The position numbers and the translations under genes are program-made. The notes below the pieces were generated by a model, which ran no database searches, had not been told where the DNA came from, and saw only the letters and a list, made by a program, of their open reading frames with translations. A stretch of 35,659 nt of DNA from Rhodospirillaceae bacterium (GTDB lineage: Bacteria; Pseudomonadota; Alphaproteobacteria; UBA8366): assembly GCA_002722095.1 (NCBI GenBank), contig PBKG01000020.1:1-35659 (forward strand), given 5' to 3'. Position 1 is the first letter of the stretch; every line of letters starts with the position of its first letter. Shown one piece after another: positions 1 to 8,006 of this stretch.

Positions 1-2
1 CC

Positions 3-488
3 AACAATCTATGGGGCGAGCGCTGGTCGAAGCTCTGCATCAATACGAGCCATAACGGCCTCTCCGCCAGCACAGGCCTCAACGGCAACGGCATGGCGAT
101 CAATGATTATGCCCGCGACGCCCAAATTAAGATTTGCGGCGAGACCGCCCGCGTGGCCCAGGCGCTCGGCTTCGTGCTGGAAAACCGCAAGAATACCGAA
201 CCGCACCAATGGATCGCTGCAGCTGAGGGCGACAAAAAGGCGCTACAGGAGATCGAGGATTTCCTGATCGAGGAAACCGAACATCGCGGCGATGGCCAGC
301 GCCCCTCCATGGGCCAGGATATGCAGAAGGGCCGGAAGACCGAAATCGGCGAAATGAACGGCTATGTTGCTGAAAAAGCGTCAGAAATAGGCATGCCGGC
401 CCCGTACAACCTGAAAATGGTCGATCTTGTCCGGCGCTGCGAACGCGGAGAACTGAAGCCCGATCCAGAGAACGTAAAGGACTACTGA
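3..488 (+). CDS. Ketopantoate reductase-like (ApbA/PanE family) oxidoreductase, C-terminal part, 5' truncated by the window
   Basis: The reading frame is open from the window edge (codons in phase with base 3) to the TGA at 486-488, so the start lies outside. The visible part is the helical C-terminal domain of the ApbA/PanE family, NADPH-dependent 2-oxoacid reductases. It includes the GERWSK segment, with the lysine expected of the active site, and a late RPSMGQDMQKGRKTEIG motif, where the family has its catalytic or substrate-binding Glu. It closely resembles the complete paralogue at 3385-4443 (shared NLWGERW and PSMGQDMQKGR segments). True PanE makes pantoate for CoA synthesis. With two divergent copies next to SDR genes, another 2-oxoacid or ketone substrate is just as likely. 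The family call is firm; the substrate is unknown. Confidence 0.85.
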   Translation, partial: NNLWGERWSKLCINTSHNGLSASTGLNGNGMAINDYARDAQIKICGETARVAQALGFVLENRKNTEPHQWIAAAEGDKKALQEIEDFLIEETEHRGDGQRPSMGQDMQKGRKTEIGEMNGYVAEKASEIGMPAPYNLKMVDLVRRCERGELKPDPENVKDY

Positions 489-500
489 GGAAGGTAAAAA

Positions 501-596
501 ATGTTTCGGATATTCAGGAGAAACAAATCGATTCTGATTACCGTCATTTTGGTGCTTGCCTTGGTATCTATGACAATAGGCCTGCCGCTGTGGTGA
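501..596 (+). CDS. Possible 31-residue single-span membrane peptide
   Basis: A short frame starts with ATG 12 bases after the upstream stop and is preceded by a good ribosome binding site (GAGGAAGG). It reads MFRIFRRNK, a basic N-terminus, followed by a hydrophobic stretch (ILITVILVLALVSMTIGLPL) and a TGA. The basic-then-hydrophobic layout fits a small inner-membrane peptide, probably co-transcribed with the reductase gene upstream. I recognise no family. The good ribosome binding site and tight spacing are the main support; the shortness leaves real doubt. Confidence 0.4.
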   Translation: MFRIFRRNKSILITVILVLALVSMTIGLPLW

Positions 597-612
597 GGTG
601 ATTTCGCCATCG

Positions 613-1593
613 CTAAAGTCGATCCAAAAGCAGTTGCCCCAATTTGGATGCACTTACAAACGCCGCCTCAACGCGACCCTTGATGCACCAGTCGCCACAC
701 GCAGCAAGCTGGTTTTCCTGATCGATCAAAAAGTTCTCGCCGGCAGGTTCGGCGGTGCCCGCATAGCGCCACCGATGGAGAGCGTGATGACGAGCTGTTC
801 CTCCATCTATGCCAACAAGCGTCCGCAATTCCTCTATCAGATGGCTTTCTATCTGTTCAGGCGTGTCTTCAAGGTGTTCATCCGCCCAAGCACCGGCGGC
901 TTGCACCAGGAGTGACGTCGCGTTATCGCGACCAGGCTTCGAACTGTCGAGAGCCAGCCAGCCAATCGGTGAGTTTTTCACGAAAGCGCCCTGCCAAGCG
1001 ATGCCAAGCGAGGATTCGAAACCAAGCATCAGTGAAAAACAGCCGCGCATGCGCACTGCGTCGAAACCAGCCTTGGCGGCAAAGTCTTCTCCCAACAGCA
1101 ACCGGCTTTGCGGCGCCGGCGCGGTGGAAACTACCCAGTCGAACGGGCCGTGGGTGATACCGGCACGATCCGATAGCAGCCACCCTTCCGGCTCTCGACG
1201 ACAGTCGTCGATTTCGATCTCGCAACTTACCGAAATTTCCTTGGCGAGAAAGGCTGGCAGCGTGTTCATTGACGGAGCGCCGACATAGATCGGTTCGTCC
1301 CTGTTTGCCTCCACCGGATGCTGACCGGCTTCCAGAGTAACGACACGGGCATCCCACGGCCGGACGGCCCCTTCCGTGAGTGCAGGCTGCAAAAAGTCGC
1401 GAAATTCGTCGCTGCGGATGGTGAAATATTGAGCCCCGTGATCGAACTGAAACCCCGCTTTCTGCCGGGTCGACAATCGGCCGCCCGGTCGCCAGGACTT
1501 GTCGAACACGGCGATTTCGGCGCTGCCTCGAAGTCGATGGGCAAGCGTCAATCCCGCCAGCCCGGCCCCGATTATGGCGATTTTTCGTGTCAT
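613..1593 (-). CDS. NAD(P)/FAD-dependent oxidoreductase, renalase/amine-oxidase-like
   Basis: A 326-residue protein. The N-terminus has the dinucleotide-binding motif GAGLAGLTLAHRL (residues about 9-21), then an acidic/basic turn (VFDKSWRPGGRLSTR) typical of the flavin amine oxidase and renalase group, and FDHGAQYFT, a segment conserved in bacterial renalase-like proteins (COG3380 type). The C-terminus has a late FAD-contact region (AACGDWCIKGRVEAAFVSA). Length is normal for this group. It is the second gene of a two-gene unit with the SDR at 1606-2373, only 12 bases apart, so the two may act on one pathway. The substrate cannot be read from the sequence. Confidence 0.8.
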   Translation of the reverse strand: MTRKIAIIGAGLAGLTLAHRLRGSAEIAVFDKSWRPGGRLSTRQKAGFQFDHGAQYFTIRSDEFRDFLQPALTEGAVRPWDARVVTLEAGQHPVEANRDEPIYVGAPSMNTLPAFLAKEISVSCEIEIDDCRREPEGWLLSDRAGITHGPFDWVVSTAPAPQSRLLLGEDFAAKAGFDAVRMRGCFSLMLGFESSLGIAWQGAFVKNSPIGWLALDSSKPGRDNATSLLVQAAGAWADEHLEDTPEQIESHLIEELRTLVGIDGGTARHHALHRWRYAGTAEPAGENFLIDQENQLAACGDWCIKGRVEAAFVSASKLGQLLLDRL

Positions 1594-1605
1594 CGAACCG
1601 CAGAC

Positions 1606-2373
1606 TTAGAGATTGAGATAAGCACCGCCGTTGGAATGGATGGTCTGGCCGGTGATATAGGACGCGCCAGGCCCGACCAGGAAACGGATAAGATTTGCCA
1701 TGTCCTGTGGAACCCCCTTACGGCCAAGCGGCGTACCGCTATCTGTGGCGGCGCGCTGCGGCGCGGACGACGGATTGCCTTCGCGCACCGTATCGTAATG
1801 ACCGACGACGGCCTGATTTGCACGGATGTTGTGATGCGCAAGATCGAGCGCGAGCCCGCGGATAAAAGCGTTTAACCCCATCTTGGCCGCCATTACATGG
1901 CTCCGACCTTTCACACCTTTGAGCGATGTCATACCGCCCACACCAATGAAATTCCCCCCGCCGCGGGCGATCATCGAAGGTGTGGCCGCCTTGGCAAGAT
2001 GAAAGCAGCCATGAACAGAGAGATCGATAATATGGCTGAAGGTTTCGTGGTCCATTTCCTCGAAGGACTGGTTGGACCGCACGGCCGCATTGTGGACGAC
2101 GATATCGATACCGCCGAAAGCTTCGGCCGCAGCTGCGGCCATTGCCTCCACCTGCTCCGGATCGCGCACGTCCGCCATCGCGACGATCGCCTTTCCGCCG
2201 GCGGCCTTAATGCCGTCTGCTACCTCTTCGCACAAATCCTTCGCTTGGACTGAATTTACGACGACCGCGGCACCGGCCCGCGCTAATTCCTCTACGGTTG
2301 CCCGGCCGATGTTCCGTGCACTGCCGGTAACAATGGCAACCTTGCCATCGAGTTCGTTGGTCATATCAACCAT
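1606..2373 (-). CDS. Short-chain dehydrogenase/reductase family protein lacking the usual Ser-Tyr catalytic pair
   Basis: A 255-residue SDR-fold protein. The ATG at 2373 is chosen because GGGAGGAAATA lies directly upstream. The cofactor motif is SARNIGRA instead of the usual TGxxxGxG, although TG precedes it; the NAA motif is present (VVHNAAVRS). The YxxxK position reads SHVMAAK: the Lys is kept, but Val stands where Tyr is expected, with His one residue earlier. The usual Ser, about 13 residues before Tyr, aligns with Gly (GVGGMTS). The C-terminus ITGQTIHSNGGAY is ordinary for SDRs. It leads an operon with the FAD oxidoreductase. It may be a divergent enzyme using His, or a non-catalytic relative. 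Family is certain; activity is unclear. Confidence 0.85.
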   Translation of the reverse strand: MVDMTNELDGKVAIVTGSARNIGRATVEELARAGAAVVVNSVQAKDLCEEVADGIKAAGGKAIVAMADVRDPEQVEAMAAAAAEAFGGIDIVVHNAAVRSNQSFEEMDHETFSHIIDLSVHGCFHLAKAATPSMIARGGGNFIGVGGMTSLKGVKGRSHVMAAKMGLNAFIRGLALDLAHHNIRANQAVVGHYDTVREGNPSSAPQRAATDSGTPLGRKGVPQDMANLIRFLVGPGASYITGQTIHSNGGAYLNL

Positions 2374-2476
2374 TATTTCCTCCCGCTTCTACAGCGCCAT
2401 ATAGAGCTCATCGTTTTCAGGAACAGTCCGCCTAGTTCAGTATTTCGGAATAACAGCAATTCCGAAGCAAACCGAA

Positions 2477-3301
2477 TTAGGCGTATCCCATCTTACTTAG
2501 TGGACCACCAGCCACTTCATTGAACGCAGCCACCGCGTCGGCGCTTAAATTTTCCCGCCAATAGCCCACCTCGCCTAATTTCGCCCAATTTTTATCTTCC
2601 GGCACTGGGCGGCACCATTTGTCTTCCTCACGTCGGAGTCCATAGTCATCGAACGCATTTTCGATATCCGACGGCGACAAGGATTCACCAAGAAATTCGA
2701 GCGCCGTGCGAACGGTCTCAACGGGACTAGTGACCAGGTCTTCATATCGTAGAATATGAAAATACTTCGGATATTCTGTGCCAAACGAGGTCGCGGTTTC
2801 GATTACGTAACACCAGGCTTTCGCATAAGCCGGTGCGTAGGCCTCGACGGATGGACATAGCTGTAGGGTCAATTCCGGTTGCTTTTGGCATTCCGCATAC
2901 CAACTCGCTGCCATTGCGTCGCGTCCGTCACGGAGGACCAGAATAAATCGTGCTTCGGGAAAAGCCGCCCGGCAAAAATCGGATACATAAATTGTTTCGG
3001 GTGTATCGTCTCCGAGCCAACGGATTGGCACGTCACCTGAAATATTAACAGACATATTTTTTATTATACTTTTATATATATTTATTATTTCATCATCTAT
3101 ATTTAATAAATTAGATGTTTTACTGTGTTTATATTCAGTTTTATATTTATCATAACTATCTTTAATACTTGGCAGCAACTTGTCGGTCAAATGCGGCTCA
3201 TCAAGACCGGCAACAGCTGGATGACCGCACAAAAGCTGCTTCAGCCAAGTCTTGCCCGATTTCGCGGTTCCCCAAAGATAAAACGGCGTTACATCCGGCA
3301 T
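2477..3301 (-). CDS. Sulfotransferase family protein (PAPS-dependent)
   Basis: A 274-residue sulfotransferase, using the ATG at 3301, which follows GGAAGAGG; a longer in-frame start at 3349 lacks such support. The 5'-phosphosulfate loop is near the N-terminus (LWGTAKSGKTWLKQLL) and the 3'-phosphate site is FILVLRDGRDAMAASWY, the two signatures for PAPS binding. The family transfers sulfate from PAPS to alcohols, sugars or lipids. It is divergent from the reductase gene at 3385, sharing a short upstream region. Bases about 3054-3175 are far more AT-rich than the rest and encode a Lys/Asn/Ile/Tyr-rich stretch between the two PAPS motifs, suggesting a mosaic or transferred gene. The acceptor is unknown. 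Confidence 0.85.
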   Translation of the reverse strand: MPDVTPFYLWGTAKSGKTWLKQLLCGHPAVAGLDEPHLTDKLLPSIKDSYDKYKTEYKHSKTSNLLNIDDEIINIYKSIIKNMSVNISGDVPIRWLGDDTPETIYVSDFCRAAFPEARFILVLRDGRDAMAASWYAECQKQPELTLQLCPSVEAYAPAYAKAWCYVIETATSFGTEYPKYFHILRYEDLVTSPVETVRTALEFLGESLSPSDIENAFDDYGLRREEDKWCRPVPEDKNWAKLGEVGYWRENLSADAVAAFNEVAGGPLSKMGYA

Positions 3302-3384
3302 CGGCCGACCTCTTCCCCCCTTTTGGCATTCGTATATTATAGGCGCCAACTAACAAATAACGCGAAATCCAGTGGGAGAAAATC

Positions 3385-4443
3385 ATGGGCAAGAAAATTG
3401 CGATCGTCGGCGCCGGTGCAGTCGGCTCGAAAGTAGGCGGCCATATGCTGGCTAATGGCGAAGACGTCACCTTTATCGACGGCTGGCCGGACCATGTAGA
3501 GAAAATCAACAAGGATGGCCTTTATATGACCGGCAATACGCCCGAAGAAGAAATGACCGTACAAGGTCGGGCGTTGCATTTGACCGATGTCCAGGAACTC
3601 GCCAAGGAAGATCCGATCGACATCGCCTTTGTCAGCATGAAATCCTATGACACCGAATGGGCGACACAGCTGATTAAACCCTATTTGGCGCCCGACGGCT
3701 TCATCGTTTCGTTGCAGAATTGCATGAACGAGGAATTCATCGCCGCAATCGTCGGCTGGGGCAAAGTGATGGGCACCATCGCAGCCAAAATTTCCGTCCA
3801 AATGCCAGGGCCCGGACATGTGCATCGTAATGGACCGATCATGGGTAACAGCCACACGGTCTTCCGTGTCGGCGAACCACATGGTCGCATTACTCCGCGT
3901 GCGGAAGAGGTCGCTCAGCTTTGCGGTTATTGTGACAGCTATTTGGTCACCACCAATTTGTGGGGCGAGCGTTGGACCAAGCTGGTCATGAACTCGAGTT
4001 CCAATCCCATGGCCGCTGCCTCAGGCCTGTCGTCCACGGCAATTTCCGAAGACGCCGACCTTCGTAAGGTGAAAATTCACCTCGCAGCGGAAGCTATCGA
4101 AGTCGGGCGTGCGGCAGGGTTCAATCTCGAAAAGCTACACGGCATCGATTGCGGTCAGTGGACCAAAGCACTCGACGGCGACAAAGCCGCCTATGCGGAA
4201 ATCGAGGAAGACTATATCGAGATGGGCAAGAAGGGTAATCCCGACGGTCGCCCCTCGATGGGCCAAGACATGCAAAAGGGCCGTCGCACCGAGATCGATT
4301 TCATGAACGGTCTCGTCTGCATGAAGGCTCGGGAATTCGGCTTGAAGACGCCGGTCAATGACGGAATCGTCGAGGCGGCGAAAATGGTCGAAAAAGACCC
4401 ATCGAAAGCTACCCCCGATTTGGTGAAAGGGCTACTGCCTTAA
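3385..4443 (+). CDS. Ketopantoate reductase family (ApbA/PanE) oxidoreductase
   Basis: A 352-residue protein with both PanE domains. The N-terminal Rossmann motif is IAIVGAGAVGSKVGGHML, and VSMKSYDTEWA matches the family's VKAY/F nucleotide-binding segment. A central LQNCMNEE corresponds to the LQNGxxN motif. The C-terminal helical domain carries GERWTKLVMNSSSNP and PSMGQDMQKGRRTEID, where the catalytic Lys and Glu lie. GGGAG precedes the start. It is somewhat longer than the approximately 300 residues usual for PanE and is a paralogue of the truncated gene at the window start. The two copies flank SDR and FAD genes, so a role in a catabolic or secondary pathway is as likely as pantothenate synthesis. 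Confidence 0.88.
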   Translation: MGKKIAIVGAGAVGSKVGGHMLANGEDVTFIDGWPDHVEKINKDGLYMTGNTPEEEMTVQGRALHLTDVQELAKEDPIDIAFVSMKSYDTEWATQLIKPYLAPDGFIVSLQNCMNEEFIAAIVGWGKVMGTIAAKISVQMPGPGHVHRNGPIMGNSHTVFRVGEPHGRITPRAEEVAQLCGYCDSYLVTTNLWGERWTKLVMNSSSNPMAAASGLSSTAISEDADLRKVKIHLAAEAIEVGRAAGFNLEKLHGIDCGQWTKALDGDKAAYAEIEEDYIEMGKKGNPDGRPSMGQDMQKGRRTEIDFMNGLVCMKAREFGLKTPVNDGIVEAAKMVEKDPSKATPDLVKGLLP

Positions 4444-4464
4444 TTCACAGTAATTTGGATTTAA

Positions 4465-4504
4465 AAAGCGTCGGCCGGTCGATTTGACCGGCCGATTTCT
4501 TTTA
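4465..4504. terminator. Bidirectional intrinsic terminator between convergent genes
   Basis: A perfect 10-bp stem (TCGGCCGGTC / GACCGGCCGA, 4471-4480 and 4486-4495) with a five-base loop is followed by TTTCTTTT on the plus strand and preceded by TTAAAAA, which gives a T-run on the minus strand. It lies between the reductase gene and the convergent mltG and overlaps the mltG stop codon, so it can end transcripts from both sides. Confidence 0.88.
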
Positions 4505-5524
4505 TGGCGCCGCTTTACGTTTTCGCTTGAGCGCGCGTTCGATCTTGCGCCATTGGCGCACCGCCTTCTGGTGTTCCTTCAAGGTGTCGGAAAAGACATG
4601 CCCGCCCTTTCCATTGGCAACAAAGAACAGGGATGTGGTTTTCTCGGGGTTGAGTACGGCAGCGATGGCGGCGCGTCCGGGATTGCAGATCGGCCCTGGC
4701 GGCAAGCCGTGAATGCGATAGGTATTGTATGGATGGTCCCGGCGCAGTTCCGATTTCCTCAGTCCGCGCCCAAGCTTACTCTTACCGCCCGTCACAGCGA
4801 ACACAACGGTCGGGTCGGATTCGAGGCGCATGCCCATGTTGAGCCGATTGATAAAAACAGCGGCGACTTTGCGCCGTTCGGCGGCAAGGCCGGTTTCCTT
4901 TTCTACGATCGACGCCAATATCACTGCCTCAGCCTTGGTTTTGATCGGTAAATCCTTAGCACGCTTCGGCCACAATTCGTCGAGGGCAAGGCGCATCTGT
5001 AAGGCCATTTGATCGACCATCGCCTGACGCGTCTCGCCGAAAGCATAGTAGTAGGTATTCGGCAACAACGTGCCCTCTTCGGGAGCCGGGAAAACCCTAC
5101 CTTCAAGCCCTTGCGCGTGATCCAAAACCTTCAGAATTTGTCCCACTGTCAGACCTTCAGCGACCGTAAATCGCCGATTGACCAACTGACCTTTTCGCAA
5201 CAACGTAATCACGCTGCGGATGCTGATACCTGGCCGAAATCGGTACTCTCCGGCCCGTAATTCTCGGTGTGCCTCCTGCAAGCGCGCCGCCGAAACGAAT
5301 ATCCATTTCGAATTAATTACCCCTGCCTTTTCCAGGCGGCTGCCAATCACTTGCAGGTCAGCTCCCTTCGGCACAATCACCTGGCGATACTCGATCAGCG
5401 GGCCCGGTTCGGTGAGCGCGTCGTACCACAAGACCGCCGAAACACCGGCAGCAGAAATCAAAAACAGAAATATCGCGAAAAATAGTTTCGTAAGGCCGGG
5501 AATTGCAGGCTTCGCCTCGCTCAC
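4502..5524 (-). CDS. mltG: Endolytic murein transglycosylase MltG (YceG-like)
   Basis: A 340-residue protein with a single N-terminal membrane span (about residues 12-33, LTKLFFAIFLFLISAAGV) and a periplasmic YceG/MltG domain. The catalytic Glu is visible in ILASIVEKETG (about E208), followed by the conserved AAVFINRLNMGMRLESDPTV and the YNTY...GLPPGPICNPG segment. MltG cuts nascent glycan strands near the inner membrane and helps set glycan length. The start is GTG at 5524, 7 bases after the fabF stop, so it is probably translated from the fab operon message. Length and motifs are typical. Its end coincides with the bidirectional terminator. Confidence 0.95.
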   Translation of the reverse strand: MSEAKPAIPGLTKLFFAIFLFLISAAGVSAVLWYDALTEPGPLIEYRQVIVPKGADLQVIGSRLEKAGVINSKWIFVSAARLQEAHRELRAGEYRFRPGISIRSVITLLRKGQLVNRRFTVAEGLTVGQILKVLDHAQGLEGRVFPAPEEGTLLPNTYYYAFGETRQAMVDQMALQMRLALDELWPKRAKDLPIKTKAEAVILASIVEKETGLAAERRKVAAVFINRLNMGMRLESDPTVVFAVTGGKSKLGRGLRKSELRRDHPYNTYRIHGLPPGPICNPGRAAIAAVLNPEKTTSLFFVANGKGGHVFSDTLKEHQKAVRQWRKIERALKRKRKAAP

Positions 5525-5531
5525 AGCGCCC

Positions 5532-6794
5532 TCACGGCGCTGAGGTCAAGACCAGCGAGGCGTTGGTACCGCCGAATCCGAAAGAATTCGACATCACGTT
5601 GCGCACTTCGCGTTCTTTTGCCTCATGGGGAATGAGGTCGATATCGCAATCTTCCGACGGATTATCGAGATTGAGCGTCGGCGGGCAAACGCCCTCATTG
5701 AGCGCCTTTATGCAGAACAATGCCTCCGCCGCACCCGCAGCCCCCAGCAAATGTCCTATCGCTGATTTGGTCGAAGACATGGAAAGCTTATAGGCAGCAT
5801 CGCCATAAAGCCGTTTGACCGCGTTGACCTCGATCTCGTCGCCGAGCGGCGTCGAGGTTCCATGGGCATTGATATAATCGATGTCTTCGGGGTTGAGGCC
5901 AGCGCGTTGCAGCGCCGATTGCATGGCACGGAAACCGCCATTCCCGTCCGGTGCCGGGGCGGTAATATGATGGGCATCGCCTGACATGCCATAGCCAATA
6001 ACTTCGGCATATATTTTCGCGCCGCGCGCCTTGGCATGCTCGAGTTCTTCCAATACCAGCACGCCCGCACCCTCACCCATGACGAAGCCATCGCGATCCA
6101 CATCCCATGGCCGCGACGCTTTTTCGGGCGTGTCGTTGAAATTAGTCGACAAGGCACGAGACGCTGCAAATCCGGCAATGCCGATGCGGCAAACAGTCGA
6201 TTCAGCACCTCCCGCCAGCATCACGTCCGCGTCTTCCCACATGATCATCCGGGCAGCATCGCCGATAGCATGCGCTCCCGAGGCACAAGCGGTCACGACC
6301 GAATGGTTCGGCCCACGAAATCCAAATCGAATGGATACCTGCCCAGAAGCAAGGTTGATCAAATCGGACGCGATGAAAAACGGACTTACCCTTCGCGGCC
6401 CTCGCTCATGCAAAGTCACCGCCGTTTCCGCAATTCCCGGCAATCCACCGATGCCGGAACCGATCAGAACACCGGTACGATCGAGTGCTTCTTGCTCTTT
6501 GGGCAGCCATCCGGAATCACGTACCGCCTCGTCTGCCGCCGCTATCGCGCAGACGATAAACCGGTCCATCTTTTTTTGATCTTTGGGCGCGACCCATTCG
6601 TCCGGATCAAAGCAACCGTCCTCTGACCTTCCGAAAGGGGCCTGGCCGGCAATTTTACAGCTTAAGTCCGATGTCTCGAAATTTTCGATCGCGGTAATAC
6701 CGCTCTCAGCAGCAATTAAACGCCGCCATACGTAATCTACTCCAAACCCTAGTGGGCAGACGAGACCAAGGCCTGTAACGACAACCCGTCGCAT
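5532..6794 (-). CDS. fabF: Beta-ketoacyl-ACP synthase II (FabF)
   Basis: A 420-residue condensing enzyme that elongates acyl-ACP with malonyl-ACP in type II fatty-acid synthesis. The catalytic triad is visible: Cys170 in VVTACASGAHAIG, His311 in INAHGTSTPLGD and His348 in KSAIGHLLGAAGA. The C-terminal GFGGTNASLVL glycine-rich loop is complete. It lies downstream of acpP in the usual fabD-fabG-acpP-fabF order and precedes mltG. Length is normal and no key residue is missing. Confidence 0.97.
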   Translation of the reverse strand: MRRVVVTGLGLVCPLGFGVDYVWRRLIAAESGITAIENFETSDLSCKIAGQAPFGRSEDGCFDPDEWVAPKDQKKMDRFIVCAIAAADEAVRDSGWLPKEQEALDRTGVLIGSGIGGLPGIAETAVTLHERGPRRVSPFFIASDLINLASGQVSIRFGFRGPNHSVVTACASGAHAIGDAARMIMWEDADVMLAGGAESTVCRIGIAGFAASRALSTNFNDTPEKASRPWDVDRDGFVMGEGAGVLVLEELEHAKARGAKIYAEVIGYGMSGDAHHITAPAPDGNGGFRAMQSALQRAGLNPEDIDYINAHGTSTPLGDEIEVNAVKRLYGDAAYKLSMSSTKSAIGHLLGAAGAAEALFCIKALNEGVCPPTLNLDNPSEDCDIDLIPHEAKEREVRNVMSNSFGFGGTNASLVLTSAP

Positions 6795-6850
6795 AGGATC
6801 AATCCATGACCTTATCCGTGAGCAAAATCCGCCTTAGTGCCGATCGGCAC

Positions 6851-7087
6851 TTAAGACGACTGGTCTTCAATGAAACCGATGGCGTCCTTGACGGTGAGAA
6901 TCTTCTCGGCGGCTTCATCGGGAATTTCGCACCCGAATTCTTCCTCGAACGCCATCACGAGCTCAACCGTATCCAGGCTGTCCGCACCGAGATCGTCGAT
7001 AAAACTCGCATTGTCGGAGACTTTGGCCTCGTCAACGCCCAGATGCTCAACGACGATTTGTTTTACGCGGTCGGAAACGTCACTCAT
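6851..7087 (-). CDS. acpP: Acyl carrier protein
   Basis: A 78-residue acidic acyl carrier protein. The start at 7087 (MSDVSDRVK) is preferred because GGAGAAGGA lies just upstream; a longer frame from 7126 would add a non-family extension. The phosphopantetheine attachment site is Ser37 in [18 protein letters not shown]. It carries growing acyl chains in the cytoplasm for FabD, FabG and FabF, which are all encoded next to it. Sequence and length are typical of alphaproteobacterial AcpP. Confidence 0.97.
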   Translation of the reverse strand: MSDVSDRVKQIVVEHLGVDEAKVSDNASFIDDLGADSLDTVELVMAFEEEFGCEIPDEAAEKILTVKDAIGFIEDQSS

Positions 7088-7118
7088 GGTCGTTAATTCC
7101 TTCTCCAAAATTGAAAAA

Positions 7119-7190
7119 CGAACCAATTAATCGAAGCCGCTATTACGGTCCCGATTGGTTCGGAAATCCCGTCCCCTTGGGGAGCGGGCG
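7119..7190 (-). promoter_or_regulatory. fabG-acpP intergenic region with two inverted repeats
   Basis: The 170 bases between fabG and acpP hold a 9-bp inverted repeat (CGAACCAAT at 7119-7127 and ATTGGTTCG at 7154-7162) and a GC-rich imperfect hairpin (CCCGTCCCC / GGGGAGCGGG around 7169-7189). The GC-rich hairpin could attenuate fabG transcripts. The spacing suggests that acpP has its own promoter or processing site here, which would fit the high ACP demand of cells. I could not assign a clear -10/-35 pair. Confidence 0.35.
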
Positions 7191-7257
7191 TGTGGTATCA
7201 CGATTCCGTTTTAAATGCCAACACCCAGAAAAGCCATATTCAATAGGCATCAAAAGG

Positions 7258-8004
7258 TCAAATCATGGCCATGCCGCCGTTTATGTGCAAGGTCTGCCCA
7301 GTCACGTACGCGGCCCCATCACTCGCGAGATACACCGCTGCTCCGGCAATATCTTCGGATGTTCCCAAGCGTTTCGCCGGAATTGCGCCCAACAGCTTCT
7401 CTTTAATCGAATCGCCCAACCCCTCGGTCATCGCGGTATCGATAAATCCCGGCGCTATGCAATTGGCGGTAATTCCCCGCGGCGCAACTTCCTGGGCAAT
7501 CGATTTGGTCATACCGATCATGCCTGCTTTCGATGCCGCGTAATTAGCCTGTCCCGCATTGCCGGTAACGCCCACGATCGACGTGATATTGATGATACGG
7601 CCCCATTTATTTTTCATCATCGGCCGCATGGCCGCACGGCTCAGCCGAAACACGGAAGTCAAATTGATGTCGAGTACAGCCGCCCAATCTTCGTCGGTGA
7701 GGCGCATACTAAGCATATCCCGCGTTATGCCGGCGTTGTTGACCAGAATATCGAGTGACCCCAATGCCTCTTCGCTTTCCTGGATGAGCGTATCGGCTGC
7801 GCCCTCATCGCCGAGACGCGCCGTCACCACATGTGCCCCGTCGCCGAGTTCGCCCGCCAAAGCATTCAAAGCATCCTCGCGGGTCCCCGAAAGGACCACC
7901 TTGGCGCCCGCTCCATGCAAGGCCCGGGCGATCGCGCCGCCGATTCCACCGGATGCACCGGTTACGAGTGCACCTTTTTCCGAAAGATCGAATAGATTGC
8001 CCAT
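7258..8004 (-). CDS. fabG: 3-oxoacyl-ACP reductase FabG
   Basis: A 248-residue classical SDR that reduces 3-oxoacyl-ACP with NADPH in fatty-acid elongation. The cofactor motif is TGASGGIGGAIA, NNAG is at about 89-92, and the catalytic residues are Ser142 (NITSIVG), Tyr155 and Lys159 (ANYAASKAG). The C-terminus (YVTGQTLHINGGMAM) is typical. AAGGAG lies upstream of the ATG, inside the last codons of fabD, with only two bases between the genes, so the pair is co-transcribed. Unlike the SDR at 1606-2373, all catalytic residues are present. Confidence 0.96.
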   Translation of the reverse strand: MGNLFDLSEKGALVTGASGGIGGAIARALHGAGAKVVLSGTREDALNALAGELGDGAHVVTARLGDEGAADTLIQESEEALGSLDILVNNAGITRDMLSMRLTDEDWAAVLDINLTSVFRLSRAAMRPMMKNKWGRIINITSIVGVTGNAGQANYAASKAGMIGMTKSIAQEVAPRGITANCIAPGFIDTAMTEGLGDSIKEKLLGAIPAKRLGTSEDIAGAAVYLASDGAAYVTGQTLHINGGMAMI

Positions 8005-8006
8005 TT

